Assembly (NCBI RefSeq): GCF_005222695.1
Contig: NZ_STGG01000069.1
Span: forward strand, 1 to 60,820
Length of the DNA: 60,820 nt
Reading direction: 5' to 3'
From: Massilia sp. HP4
Lineage (GTDB): Bacteria > Pseudomonadota > Gammaproteobacteria > Burkholderiales > Burkholderiaceae_D
Below are positions 1-9,145 of this stretch, piece after piece. Position 1 is the stretch's first letter, and each line of letters begins with the position of its first letter. A program made the position numbers and the translations under genes. Below the pieces are notes generated by a model. That model was not told where the DNA came from, made no database searches, and worked only from the letters and a program-made list of their open reading frames with translations.

Positions 1-1
1 G

Positions 2-1690
2 CTCCGAGAATACCGGCGCGCCGCGCTGCCGGGCGATATCAGCGCCGGCATCGTGGTGGCGATGATGATGATCCCGCAAGGCATGGCCTATGCGCTGGTG
101 GCCGGCCTGCCGCCGGTAGTGGGGATCTACGCCAGCATCATCCCGCCGCTGCTGTACGCCCTGTTCGGCACCAGCAGCACGCAATCGGTGGGGCCGATGG
201 CCATCGTGTCCCTGATGACCGCTTCCGCGCTGGCGCCGCTGGCCACGCCCGGCACCGGCCTGTACGGCGTGCTGGCAGCCCAGCTGGCCCTGATGTCGGG
301 CCTGGTGCTGCTGGCCTGCGGCCTGCTGCGCATCGGCTTTCTTGCCAATTTCTTCTCGCGGCCCGTGATGAGCGGCTTCACCATCGGATCGGCGATCGTG
401 ATCGCCTGGGGACAGTTGTCGACGCTAGTCGGCTTCAAGCTAGACCTGGACGCCGCGCAACATGGGGCCACGCACTGGCCCACGGCATGGCCGAGCCTTG
501 CGCTGGGCCTCGGTTCGGTGGCCCTGCTGGTGGCGGCGCGCAACTGGCTGGCCCCGCTGCTGCGCTGGCTGCGTGTGAAGCCCGTCGCGGCCGATATCGG
601 GGCCAAGCTGGCGCCGATGTTCGTGGTGCTGGGCGCCACCGCCCTGGTGCCGCTGCTGGGCCTGGAGCGGATGGGCGTGGCCACCACCGGCGCCGTGCCG
701 GCCGGGCTGCCGGGGCTGAACCTGGCCACCTCGTCCAGCCACTGGCAGGCCTTGCTGCAGCCGGCGCTGCTGATCGGCTTCATGGTGTTCCTGATCAGCA
801 TGTCGGGCGCGCAGGCACTGGCGCTCAAGCGCGGCGGCGAGAAGCTGGCCAGCAACCGCGAGCTGGTTGGGCTGGGCGCGGCGAATATCGGCAGCGCCCT
901 CTCCGGCGGTTTTCCCGTCACCGGCAGCATGTCGCGTTCGGCCGTCAATTTCGCGGCCGGCGCCAATACCCAGCTGGCAAGCATGATCACGGCCGGCCTG
1001 CTGGCCCTGGCCCTGGTGGCGCCCACCGGCTGGCTGGCGCTGCTGCCGCTGCCGACCCTGGCTGCGACCATCATCGTGGCGGTGCTGGGCATGCTCGACT
1101 GGTCGACGCTACGCACCGCCTGGCACTACGACCGCGCCGACGCGCTGGCCTTGTTGGCGACCGCCGGCGGCGTGCTGGTGCTGGGCGTGGAGGCGGGCGT
1201 GCTGGTGGGCGTGGCGCTGTCGATGGGGGCGCTGATCTGGCGCGCCAGCCGGCCGCATATCGCGGTGCTGGGCCGCATCCACGGCACCGAACATTTCCGT
1301 AACGTCGACCGCTATTCGGCCGAGACCACGCCTGGCCTGCTGATGCTGCGGGTCGATGCCGGCCTGTTCTTCGGGAACGTGGAAGCGGTGAACGAGCGCA
1401 TCGACGACGAACTCGCGCTGCACGCCGGCACCCGGCACCTGGTGCTGGTGCTGTCGGCGGTGAATGCGATCGACACCTCGGCCTTGTTCGGCATGCAGGA
1501 ACTGAATACCTCGCTGCGCCAGCGCTGCGTGACCCTGCACCTGGCCGAAGTGAAAGGGCCGGTGATGGACCGGCTCAGGGACAGCGACTTGCTGGGCCAG
1601 TTGAGCGGCCAGGTATTCCTGAGCGCGGCGAATGCCTGGGACCGGCTGGCGGGATCGGACGCGGCGGGCCGGCCGCTGCCGGCCGCCTAG
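2..1690 (+). CDS. SulP/SLC26-family anion transporter with STAS domain (5' partial)
   Basis: Inner-membrane anion transporter of the SulP family (sulfate, bicarbonate or dicarboxylate; the substrate cannot be told from sequence). The frame is open to the window edge, and residues before the first internal Met (LREYRRAALPGDISAGIVV) are typical SulP N-terminal sequence, so the real start lies upstream. 562 residues are visible. The run PQGMAYALVAGLPPVVGIYA is the family signature in the first membrane segments, and hydrophobic helices continue to about residue 410. The last ~130 residues are hydrophilic and form a STAS domain (LLMLRVDAGLFFGNVEAVN, then LVLSAVNAIDTSALFGMQEL, with the Asp-Thr-Ser loop). 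It ends 21 bases before the convergent acyltransferase gene. Family assignment is secure; the transported ion is not. Confidence 0.93.
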   Translation, partial: LREYRRAALPGDISAGIVVAMMMIPQGMAYALVAGLPPVVGIYASIIPPLLYALFGTSSTQSVGPMAIVSLMTASALAPLATPGTGLYGVLAAQLALMSGLVLLACGLLRIGFLANFFSRPVMSGFTIGSAIVIAWGQLSTLVGFKLDLDAAQHGATHWPTAWPSLALGLGSVALLVAARNWLAPLLRWLRVKPVAADIGAKLAPMFVVLGATALVPLLGLERMGVATTGAVPAGLPGLNLATSSSHWQALLQPALLIGFMVFLISMSGAQALALKRGGEKLASNRELVGLGAANIGSALSGGFPVTGSMSRSAVNFAAGANTQLASMITAGLLALALVAPTGWLALLPLPTLAATIIVAVLGMLDWSTLRTAWHYDRADALALLATAGGVLVLGVEAGVLVGVALSMGALIWRASRPHIAVLGRIHGTEHFRNVDRYSAETTPGLLMLRVDAGLFFGNVEAVNERIDDELALHAGTRHLVLVLSAVNAIDTSALFGMQELNTSLRQRCVTLHLAEVKGPVMDRLRDSDLLGQLSGQVFLSAANAWDRLAGSDAAGRPLPAA

Positions 1691-1711
1691 CGGCCAGTGC
1701 GGGGACGACCA

Positions 1712-2341
1712 TCAGGCGCGCTTGCGCTGCGCTTCGTTGTCGTCTTTCGGCGCCAGTTCGATCGGCGCCGCATTCTCGGGATAGAGGGCGGTGACGTCCT
1801 TGTACACGGCGCGGATCGCATCCATGTCGCGCTCGATGTCGCCCGAGAGCTCGAGCGTCTCGGTCAGGCGCAGCTCTTTCTTCTTGTAGTCGAAGCTGAC
1901 CAGCAGCAGTGGCACATTGGCGGTACGCGCCAGGTGGTAGAAGCCGCTCTTCCAGTGCGGCCGGTAGCCGCGCGTGCCTTCCGGCGTGATGCCGACCCAG
2001 CACCAGTCTTCCTTGAGCATCTGCTGGGCCAACTGGCGCGTGGCGCCCATCGGCGCGCGCCGGTCGACCGCGATCCCGCCCCAGTAGCGCATCAGGCGCC
2101 CAATGGCGCCGCGAAACAGCGAGTCCTTGGCCAGCCAGCGAAACGGTGTATCCAGCGCCCACTTGGCCACCAGCCCGATCGGGAAATCCCAGTTCGAGGT
2201 GTGCGGGTAGACCACGGCGATGCCATGCCGGCCGGGCAGCGGCTTGAAGTACACCTTCCAGCCGAACAGCTGCAGCGTACGCAGCGCAGTGCGCTGGCGC
2301 AGGGTGGGCAGGGCAGCGGGGCGCTGCAGGTAATCGCTCAT
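1712..2341 (-). CDS. lysophospholipid acyltransferase-family protein (PlsC-like)
   Basis: Predicted 209-residue glycerolipid acyltransferase of the PlsC/LPLAT superfamily, acting at the inner membrane. The block HTSNWDFP is the HX4D catalytic motif and TPEGTRGY corresponds to the substrate-binding EGTR motif. The spacing between them and the short length fit the small 'LPLAT-like' bacterial proteins rather than classical PlsC. The start was placed at the Met preceded by ACGGAG six bases upstream; an in-frame Met nine codons earlier lacks a ribosome site. It is single, convergent with the SulP gene and divergent from arsC across about 190 bases. The acyl acceptor is unknown. Confidence 0.85.
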   Translation of the reverse strand: MSDYLQRPAALPTLRQRTALRTLQLFGWKVYFKPLPGRHGIAVVYPHTSNWDFPIGLVAKWALDTPFRWLAKDSLFRGAIGRLMRYWGGIAVDRRAPMGATRQLAQQMLKEDWCWVGITPEGTRGYRPHWKSGFYHLARTANVPLLLVSFDYKKKELRLTETLELSGDIERDMDAIRAVYKDVTALYPENAAPIELAPKDDNEAQRKRA

Positions 2342-2527
2342 CGGGTCTCCGTTGCGGCGTAATGACATGTTGTTATGGGAATCCTCATTGCGCTCTAGAA
2401 AATCAAGCGTGGGATTCTAGCCCGTGCGGGAAGGGGGGACAAGCAAAAATACTGGTGCCGGGTATGCGCTGTGGTTATCATGCCGCTATCCAAACGACAA
2501 TCCGATGGTGAGCAGACACCACCTGTT

Positions 2528-2881
2528 ATGACGATGAATATCACGATTTACCACAACCCGCGCTGCGGGACTTCGCGCAACACCCTGGCCGCCATCCGTG
2601 ATGCCGGCCACGAGCCGGACGTGATCGAGTACCTGGCGCATCCGCCGACCCGCGCGGCGCTGGCGCGCCTGATCGCCGACGCCGGACTGCAGCCGCGCGA
2701 CGCCGTACGCCGCAAGGAAGCCCTGTACGCCGAGCTGGGGTTGGACCGGCCGGAGGTGGACGACGCCGCCCTGCTCGATGCGATGGCCGCGCATCCGCTC
2801 CTGATCGAGCGGCCGTTCGTGGTCACGTCGAAGGGCGTGCGCCTGTGCCGGCCGTTCGAGCGCGTGCGCGAGATCTTGTAA
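2528..2881 (+). CDS. arsC: arsenate reductase (glutaredoxin type), ArsC family
   Basis: 117-residue cytoplasmic ArsC/Spx-fold protein that would reduce arsenate to arsenite with glutathione/glutaredoxin. The N-terminus ITIYHNPRCGTSRNTL places the nucleophilic Cys at the usual position. The anion-binding arginines are in the VRRKE, IERPFV and LCRPFERV blocks, as in ArsC. I start at MTMNITIY rather than 19 codons upstream, because the family begins directly at this beta strand. No ars operon surrounds it, so it may act as a housekeeping reductase or an ArsC-like thiol protein. Confidence 0.88.
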   Translation: MTMNITIYHNPRCGTSRNTLAAIRDAGHEPDVIEYLAHPPTRAALARLIADAGLQPRDAVRRKEALYAELGLDRPEVDDAALLDAMAAHPLLIERPFVVTSKGVRLCRPFERVREIL

Positions 2882-2949
2882 GCGGCTGGCCGCCCCGAGC
2901 CGAGCCAGAGCCAGTGCCAGCGCCGATGGTCGCGCTTGCAGCGCGCCTG

Positions 2950-4146
2950 CTAAGGCGGCGCCGACGGCAGGGCCCCGATATCGGCCTTGCGCACCGGCCG
3001 CACGCCGCTGTTGCCGCTGCCCGGCGGCGCCGGTTCGGCCGGCAGGCCCTGGCCGATCGCGGGCGAGCCCGGGCGCAGGCGGAAATCTGGCGTGCCGGCG
3101 GCGCTGTAGTCGACGAATTGCGGCGGCGCGCTGATGCTGCCGGTGTGCTCGCGGCCGGGCGAGAGCTTCCAGTCGTCGCCGGCGTTCTGGTAGACGAGGT
3201 TGTTGCGAAAGCTGTTGTGCTTGCCGGTCGCCCCCTGTTCGAGTATGCCGTGCCCATTGTCGTAGACGATGTTGTTGCTCACGTGGGTATGGTCGTTCGG
3301 CCCCTTGCTGTGATAAAACTCGCCCCCGCCCACCACGATGCCGCTGCCCGAGGCGGCGACGGTATTGCCGCGCACCGTGACGCGGTTGGCGTCGTGCCAC
3401 AGGTGGATGCCGGCGCCCGATACCCGGTAGATGATGTTATTGCGCACGCCCGCCGTGGTGCTGATGTAGATGCCGTGCATGAAGCGGCAGCCGGGCGGTC
3501 CGATATCGTGCACGTGGTTGCCGGTGACAACCGCATCCACGCCCTTGTAGTAACTGTCGATGCCGATGCCGGCGCCGCCCTTGGCCTCGCACGGCACGTC
3601 GTTGCCGATATGGTGGATGCGGTTGCCTTGCACGCTATTGTGCGAGCCGCCGTTGTAGATGCCGCTGAGCCATTTCATGCCGCTCTGGTATTGCGTGCCG
3701 TCGATCTCGAAGCCGATGATGTCGACGTAGTTGCCGCGGTTGTCCCAGGCCGCGCTCTGGCGCGCGTCGAGCGGCGGCACGATGCGGGCGCCCCAGCGCT
3801 CGGTGCTCTGGTACACGATGCGCGCCTCGGAGGTGCCGCTGGCGGCGGTGCGCATGCCGCCGGAATAGATGCCGGGCGCCACGTGCACCGTGGTGCCGGG
3901 CGTGGCCACCTGGGCCGCGCGCGCCAGCGTGCGGAAGGGTTCGGCCCGGGTGCCGGGATTGCTGTCGGAGCCAGTGGGCGCCAGGAAGAGATGGGTGCGC
4001 ACCAGCTCGGGCACCACGAGCTCTTGATGGCCGCCGTCGCGCAGCCTGCAGCCGGCCAGCAATGGGCCGGCCAGCAGCGGACAGGCCAGCAGCCAGAACA
4101 GGACCAGGCGCATATCGATCGAGACCTTGGGCAGAATCCGGTACAT
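2950..4146 (-). CDS. right-handed parallel beta-helix lipoprotein (DUF1565-like), distant paralogue of the array at 57-60.8 kb
   Basis: 398-residue exported protein. The start MYRILP is preceded by GAGGA at six bases. A hydrophobic stretch ends in LLAGPLLAGC, a good lipobox, so it should be a lipoprotein. Mature sequence opens with FLAPTGSDSNPGTRAEPFRT (DUF1565-type first coil) and VHVAPGIYSGG, then Asn-rich coils (NRIHHIGN, NHVHDIG, NNIIYRVSGAGIHLWHDANR, NNIVYDNGHGI, NNLVYQN) of a pectate-lyase-like beta helix. These coils match the three tandem copies at 57150, 58572 and 59954 nearly coil for coil (GIDSYYKGV, HLWHDA). Those copies have ordinary Sec signals, whereas this one is lipidated and lacks their leader element. 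Carbohydrate binding or cleavage is plausible but no catalytic residues can be assigned. Confidence 0.85.
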   Translation of the reverse strand: MYRILPKVSIDMRLVLFWLLACPLLAGPLLAGCRLRDGGHQELVVPELVRTHLFLAPTGSDSNPGTRAEPFRTLARAAQVATPGTTVHVAPGIYSGGMRTAASGTSEARIVYQSTERWGARIVPPLDARQSAAWDNRGNYVDIIGFEIDGTQYQSGMKWLSGIYNGGSHNSVQGNRIHHIGNDVPCEAKGGAGIGIDSYYKGVDAVVTGNHVHDIGPPGCRFMHGIYISTTAGVRNNIIYRVSGAGIHLWHDANRVTVRGNTVAASGSGIVVGGGEFYHSKGPNDHTHVSNNIVYDNGHGILEQGATGKHNSFRNNLVYQNAGDDWKLSPGREHTGSISAPPQFVDYSAAGTPDFRLRPGSPAIGQGLPAEPAPPGSGNSGVRPVRKADIGALPSAPP

Positions 4147-4268
4147 CGCGTCCTCGTGATGGGAGCAGGTGACGCGACCAGTCTGATCTGCCTTAAGCGA
4201 GGGGGATGCCGGATCGATCAAACTCGTCCTTGAGGCTGCGCAATGCATCCACGCCGGCGGACGGCAGC

Positions 4269-4712
4269 TCAGTCCGCCAGAGGCGCAACGACCACCGGCA
4301 TATAGGTGTCGAGGAACTCGGCCGGCATGCGGCGCGGGCGGCCGCTGCTGATCTCGATGCAGACCAGTTCCCAGCGCCCGCGCAGCACGGTGGCGCCATC
4401 GCTGTCGCGCACCAGCTGGAAGCGGCGTTCCATCGAGAGCTTGCCGTCGCCGCCGACCAGCCAGGTGGCCAGGCTCAGCGCTTCTCCTTCCAGCGTCGGC
4501 AGCAGGTAGTCATAGCTAGCGCGCCGGATCGCCATCGCGCGGTCCAGGCGCCGGTAGTCGCCGAGCGACAGGCCGAGGCCTTCCGAATGGGCCCAGCCGG
4601 CCTGTTCGCACCAGCGCACGTAGACGGCGTTATTGGTGTGGTCCAGGCCATCGATATCGCCGGCGCGCGGCACGACCGGCAGGATGAACGGTTGCGGATA
4701 ATCCCAGTCCAA
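4269..4712 (-). CDS. acyl-CoA thioesterase, hot-dog fold (4-hydroxybenzoyl-CoA thioesterase-like)
   Basis: 147-residue hot-dog thioesterase. The segment PRAGDIDGLDHTNNAVYVRW contains the Asp/His-Asn-x-x-Y pattern of the YbgC/4HBT group. ATWLVGGDGKLSMERRFQLV forms the central strand region. The start is TTG: it is preceded by AAGGA seven bases upstream, gives the usual short N-terminus (M-DWDYPQPF), and no ATG or GTG fits as well. It probably hydrolyses a small acyl-CoA in the cytoplasm; the substrate is unknown. It lies 122 bases upstream of the beta-helix lipoprotein gene on the same strand. Confidence 0.85.
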   Translation of the reverse strand: MDWDYPQPFILPVVPRAGDIDGLDHTNNAVYVRWCEQAGWAHSEGLGLSLGDYRRLDRAMAIRRASYDYLLPTLEGEALSLATWLVGGDGKLSMERRFQLVRDSDGATVLRGRWELVCIEISSGRPRRMPAEFLDTYMPVVVAPLAD

Positions 4713-4809
4713 TGCTATTCCTTGGCAGCGCGGCCGGGGCCGCGAACCCGGGCATTGTACGCCAGGGTGCGGCAGCGCGCCGGTCCGCGCCCGCAACCAC
4801 GCCAGCACC

Positions 4810-5202
4810 ATGTTTACGATGATCCTGCTGCTGTACCTGCAACAGAACCTCGACGTCGTGCTCGAGAGCAGCAGCCTGCGCGGCCCGTTCGCCAACCGCG
4901 CCGCCTGCGAAGAGGCCGCCATCGAGCTGCGCGGCCCGCTTCCCACGCCGGAAGGCCTGGCAGCAGCCTGGCATGACGCCCTGTGCGTGCCGGTCGCGCG
5001 CGGCGTGACGGTGCGCGAGCGCGGGCCGCCCGACCTGGGCGCCTTGCTGCGCGAACGCCCGCCGGCCGATTGCGGCGCCGACGGCGCCTGGCGCAGGGTG
5101 GCAAAACTGTGCCTCCCAAGCGCGCCGCCGGCGGCGCCGCATCGGGCCGGCGCGAGCGCGCCGCAGCCGATCAGCCCTTCGGCGCCGTCATCGCAGCCTT
5201 GA
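4810..5202 (+). CDS. hypothetical protein
   Basis: 130-residue open frame with the strong third-position GC bias of true genes here. The first ~60 residues look protein-like (MILLLYLQQNLDVV, then two cysteines framing CEEAAIELRGPLPTPEGLAA and the block AWHDALCVPVARG). The tail is low-complexity Pro/Ala/Ser. The last 32 bases overlap the 3' end of the convergent M1 peptidase gene. There is no clear ribosome site before either Met (4810 or 4819). No family recognised. The conserved-looking Cys pair suggests a short domain. Confidence 0.5.
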   Translation: MFTMILLLYLQQNLDVVLESSSLRGPFANRAACEEAAIELRGPLPTPEGLAAAWHDALCVPVARGVTVRERGPPDLGALLRERPPADCGADGAWRRVAKLCLPSAPPAAPHRAGASAPQPISPSAPSSQP

Positions 5203-7831
5203 TCGCCACGCAGCGCTGCTCGTTCTGCAGGGTGTCCAGCAGCGAGCGGCGGGTGAAGGCCGACAGGTCCTTCATGCCGTCCGCGGCGCGGCTCAGGCGC
5301 TGCACGCTTTGCGGGGTGCAGGCGGTCGGGATCATGGTGGTCGCATACGCGCGCATATAGACCGGGCCGGCCGCCTTGTCGATGGCCGGCAGGCGCGCCA
5401 GGCGCGCATCGGCGTCCGCTTCGCTCAGTGCACCCTGTTCGGCCTGGAACACGCTGCCCATCGCGGTGCGGATGCGCGAGAACGGCAGCGGCGACTTGAG
5501 GTCTTCGATCCGCTCGACCCACTCGGCCTTGACCTTCGGATCCGGACGAATGGCGGTGGCCGCCACCGCCGCCACCTGGCCGGCGTCGGACTTGTCGCGC
5601 GCCGACTCCAGCGCGATCAGCTTGTCGGCGCCGGCGTGGTTGTAGCGGTTCAGGTGGGCGATAATGGCCCAGCGCAGCTCCTGGCTGACCTGCAGGCCCG
5701 CTACATCGACCTTGCCGTCCAGGATGCCGGCCAGGCGCGCCAGCGCATCCGGGCTGGACGCCACGCTCACGTACAGGCCGAACCAGCGGCGTTGCACGTC
5801 GGCGTTGGCCTTGTGCGCGAGCACGCCATTCCAGGCCATCTTTTCCAGCGCGGCATAGGTCTGTTTGGCATACGCATTGTCGAGGTCCATGGCATCGAGG
5901 TACTGCTTCGATTGGACGACCTTGCCCAGCACGTCGCCGAGCAGCGTGTAGTCCTTCTCTTGCGGCGCGTTGTTCAGGGCCACCGTGATGAAATCGTTCA
6001 GCGGCAGCGTGGCGTCGCGCACGCCGTCCCACAGGCTTTGCCACAGCATGGCGCGCAGCAGCGGATCGTCGACTTGCGACAGCTTGGTGCGCGCCGTATC
6101 GAACGAGCGCCCGTCGAGCTGGACCTTCGCATAGCCCCAGTCCTGGTAGTTCGGGTAGACCAGGTCGGGGCAGGCCGCGCCGTCCAGGTCTTTCACCGCG
6201 GTCCTGGCGCCCTTGTAGGTGACCGGCACGTTCTTGACCAGCACCGGCTTGCCGCCCTCGAACTTGAAGGCCGCGACCTGCACGCGCTGTTCGCGCAAGG
6301 TCGGCAGTTCCTGGCTCGGCGCGGCCTGGGTCAGGGTGAAGTCCTTGATCTTGCCGTTGCTGCAGCTGTAGTTGGCGGCGATCGTGTTCACGCCGGCGTG
6401 GTACAGCCACTCCCTGGTCCAGCCGGACAGGTCGCGGCCGGCGGTCTTGGCCAGCGTGTCGATGAAGTCGTCCAGGGTGGCGTTCTGCCACGAATACTTG
6501 ACCAGGTAGTTGTGCACGCCCTTGCGGAACACTTCCTCGCCCAGCAGGTGGCGCAGCTGCTTGAGTGCGGCGCCGCCCTTCGAATAGGTGATGGCGTCGA
6601 TATTGTCGAAGGCGTTGCTCGAGGACGGCACCGGCACCTCGATCGGGTGGGTGCTCGCGGACTGGTCCTGGATATAGGCGCGCTGCTTGCCGGTCTGGTA
6701 GAACTTCTGCCACGAGTCCTTGAACTCGGTCGATTCGGCGGTGGCCAGGATGCCCATGAAGGACGCGAAGCTCTCGTTCAGCCACAGGCCGTTCCACCAT
6801 TTCATGGTCACCAGGTTGCCGAACCACTGGTGGGCCATCTCGTGCATGATCACTTCGGTCATCGACTGCTTCTGTTCGGCCGTCATATTGGCCACCCCGT
6901 AGCGCGCCTCGGCGAAGGTGATCGCGCCGGCGTTTTCCATCGCGCCGTACAAGAAGTCCGGCACGATCAGCTGGTCGTACTTCTCGAACTGGTAGGGAAT
7001 GCCGAAGTACTCTTCGAAGAAGGTCATGCCGGCCTTGGTCTGGCGGAACCAGTCGCCCGGCACGACCTGCTTGGCCAGTGACTGGCGCGCGAACAGGCGC
7101 ATCGGGTACTTGCCGCTATTGTCCTCCCATACCTGGTAGGGACCGGCATGCAGCGAGAAGTTATAAGGGCTCAGGCGTTTCGTTTGCTTGAAGCTCCAGC
7201 GGCGGTTGGCGCCGGCATCGATGATCTTCGTCTCGCGCGTGGTGGTGACCACATGCCAGTCCTTCGGCGCGGTGACACTGACGGTGTAGCTGGCCTTCAG
7301 GTCGGGCTGGTCGAACAGCGGGAACATCTGCTGGGCGGCGACCGGCTCGAAGTGCGAGTAGGTGTAGACGCGGCCATCGGCCGGGTCGACCATGCGGTGC
7401 AGGCCTTCGCCATTGGTGCTGTGCAGGCGCTCGTAGGCGACGGTGACGGTGTTGCGGCCCTTGGCCAGGTCTGCCGGCTCGATGGTGATGAACCAGTCGT
7501 TGTAGCGCGCCTTGACCGGCTTGCCGTTGACGCTGACCGACTTCACGGTCGCCTTGTTCAGGTCGAGGGTGACGGGCGCGCCGGTGTCCTTGAGGTCGAA
7601 GGTGACGGTCGTGGTGCCGGCGAAGGTTTCCTTGCCGGTCAGGGTGAAGTCCAGCACATAGTCCACGTTCGAGATGCGGGCCGAGCGGGCGAAGGCGTCG
7701 TCCTGCGACAGGAAGGCGGTCTCGGCGCGGGCCGGGGCGGCTTGTTGGCCTGGCGCGGCCTGGGCGACGCCGCCGACGACGAAGGCGGAAGCGATGGCGA
7801 GCGCCATCACGCGGTGTGCGGGAAAGTTCAC
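5171..7831 (-). CDS. secreted M1-family metallo-aminopeptidase
   Basis: 886-residue zinc aminopeptidase exported by Sec. The GTG start at 7831 has GAGAGG seven bases upstream and gives a clean signal peptide (MALAIASAFVVGGVAQA, then APG). An ATG nine codons earlier lacks a site. N-terminal beta domain, then the exopeptidase motif GAMENAGAITFAE, then the zinc site HEMAHQWFGN with downstream NESFA supplying the third ligand (HEXXH-x18-E). The C-terminal ~400 residues are the helical ERAP1-like domain. It likely trims peptides in the periplasm or outside the cell and feeds peptide scavenging, as do the S9 and M28 enzymes elsewhere in the window. Single gene; no operon partner is visible. Confidence 0.95.
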   Translation of the reverse strand: MNFPAHRVMALAIASAFVVGGVAQAAPGQQAAPARAETAFLSQDDAFARSARISNVDYVLDFTLTGKETFAGTTTVTFDLKDTGAPVTLDLNKATVKSVSVNGKPVKARYNDWFITIEPADLAKGRNTVTVAYERLHSTNGEGLHRMVDPADGRVYTYSHFEPVAAQQMFPLFDQPDLKASYTVSVTAPKDWHVVTTTRETKIIDAGANRRWSFKQTKRLSPYNFSLHAGPYQVWEDNSGKYPMRLFARQSLAKQVVPGDWFRQTKAGMTFFEEYFGIPYQFEKYDQLIVPDFLYGAMENAGAITFAEARYGVANMTAEQKQSMTEVIMHEMAHQWFGNLVTMKWWNGLWLNESFASFMGILATAESTEFKDSWQKFYQTGKQRAYIQDQSASTHPIEVPVPSSSNAFDNIDAITYSKGGAALKQLRHLLGEEVFRKGVHNYLVKYSWQNATLDDFIDTLAKTAGRDLSGWTREWLYHAGVNTIAANYSCSNGKIKDFTLTQAAPSQELPTLREQRVQVAAFKFEGGKPVLVKNVPVTYKGARTAVKDLDGAACPDLVYPNYQDWGYAKVQLDGRSFDTARTKLSQVDDPLLRAMLWQSLWDGVRDATLPLNDFITVALNNAPQEKDYTLLGDVLGKVVQSKQYLDAMDLDNAYAKQTYAALEKMAWNGVLAHKANADVQRRWFGLYVSVASSPDALARLAGILDGKVDVAGLQVSQELRWAIIAHLNRYNHAGADKLIALESARDKSDAGQVAAVAATAIRPDPKVKAEWVERIEDLKSPLPFSRIRTAMGSVFQAEQGALSEADADARLARLPAIDKAAGPVYMRAYATTMIPTACTPQSVQRLSRAADGMKDLSAFTRRSLLDTLQNEQRCVAIKAAMTAPKG

Positions 7832-7984
7832 TGAAAATCCTCTCTCGGGTGGGCGCATCTGGGTGCGCGAAATGTCAATCGCGCAAGAATAGCACTAACA
7901 TTCCACACTGGACACCCATTGGAGGGATTACGTACTCGACGTATGCACGTCGTATGCATGCTCGATGCCGGCGTCATTACGCAC

Positions 7985-8009
7985 GAAAAACGGGACCGCA
8001 TGGGTCCCG
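7985..8009 (-). terminator. rho-independent terminator of the OYE/ArsR operon
   Basis: Read on the minus strand, a perfect 7-bp stem CGGGACC/GGTCCCG with a five-base loop is followed directly by TTTTT. It sits about 60 bases after the stop of the old-yellow-enzyme gene, so it should end that transcript. Confidence 0.85.
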
Positions 8010-8070
8010 TCGAAAGAGGCGCCGCGCTTCGCCGGCGAAAAGGCAGCGAAGCGGCGGCGAAAACGTGAAA

Positions 8071-9135
8071 TCAGGCAGCGGCTGGCAGCGCCGGATAGTC
8101 GGTGTAGCCGACCGGACCCGGATGGTAGAAGGTCTCGGTATCCGGCTGGTTGAGCGGCGCCTTCAGTTGCAGGCGCTTCGGCAGGTCCGGGTTGGCGATG
8201 AACAGCTGGCCCCACGACACCGCGTCGGCGGTGCCGCTGGCGATCAGTTCCTCGGCCTTTTCGCGGGTGAGCTGCTGGTTGGCGATCCAGACACCGCCGA
8301 ATTCCTTCTTGAGCATCGGGCCCAGTGCGTCCGGACCCTGGCCTTCGCGGGTGAAGATGAAGGCGATCTTGCGCTTGCCCAGCTCGCGCGCCACGTAGCC
8401 GAACGTCTCGGCCGGGGTCGAGTCGCCCATATCGTGCGAGTCGCGCGCCGGCGCCAGGTGCACGCCGACGCGGTCGGCGCCCCATACGTCGATGCAGGCG
8501 TCGGTCACTTCGAGCATCAGGCGCGCGCGGTTCTCGATCGGGCCGCCGTAGGCGTCGCTACGCTGGTTGGTGGAATCCTGCAGGAACTGGTCGAGCAGGT
8601 AGCCGTTGGCGCCGTGGACTTCGACGCCGTCGAAACCGGCCTTTTTCGCGTTTTCGGCGCCCTTGCGGTAGGCGGCGACGATGCCGGGGATTTCTTCGAG
8701 CTCGAGCGCGCGTGGGGTGACGAAGGGACGCTTCGGACGCAGCAGGCTCACGTGGCCGTCCGGCTGGATCGCCGATGGCGCGACCGGCAGCTCGCCGTCC
8801 AGGAACGATGGATCCGAGATCCGGCCCACATGCCACAGCTGCAGGAAGATGCGGCCGCCGGCCTTGTGCACGGCGTCGGTGACGATCTTCCAGCCTTCGA
8901 CCTGCTCGTCGGACCAGATGCCCGGCGTATCGGCGTAACCGACGCCCATCGGGGTGACCGAGGTCGCTTCGGACAGGATCAGTCCCGCCGACGCGCGCTG
9001 CACATAGTATTCGGCCATCAGCGCGTTCGGCACGCGCGCGCCGCCATCGGCGCGCGAGCGGGTCAGCGGCGCCATGACGATGCGGTTCGGCCATTCGAGG
9101 GCGCCCACCTTGATCGGATCAAACATAGTAGTCAT
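8071..9135 (-). CDS. alkene reductase, old yellow enzyme family (NemA-like)
   Basis: 354-residue FMN-dependent oxidoreductase that reduces activated C=C bonds (maleimides, enones, nitro compounds) with NAD(P)H. The N-terminus FDPIKVGALEWPNRIVMAPL is typical, as is the active-site block VEVHGANGYLLDQFLQ with the His/Asn pair that holds the substrate carbonyl. SDAYGGPIENRARL and the C-terminal FMN-phosphate region SWGQLFIANPDL are also present. It lies 10 bases downstream of the ArsR-family gene, so the two form an operon ending at the terminator near 7990. The context suggests derepression by reactive electrophiles. Confidence 0.93.
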   Translation of the reverse strand: MTTMFDPIKVGALEWPNRIVMAPLTRSRADGGARVPNALMAEYYVQRASAGLILSEATSVTPMGVGYADTPGIWSDEQVEGWKIVTDAVHKAGGRIFLQLWHVGRISDPSFLDGELPVAPSAIQPDGHVSLLRPKRPFVTPRALELEEIPGIVAAYRKGAENAKKAGFDGVEVHGANGYLLDQFLQDSTNQRSDAYGGPIENRARLMLEVTDACIDVWGADRVGVHLAPARDSHDMGDSTPAETFGYVARELGKRKIAFIFTREGQGPDALGPMLKKEFGGVWIANQQLTREKAEELIASGTADAVSWGQLFIANPDLPKRLQLKAPLNQPDTETFYHPGPVGYTDYPALPAAA

Positions 9136-9145
9136 TCGGGTATTC

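Noticed and set aside
4713..6827. Long upstream extension of the thioesterase frame
   Set aside because: Overlaps the M1 peptidase in another frame with no family similarity; the TTG start at 4712 has a ribosome site.
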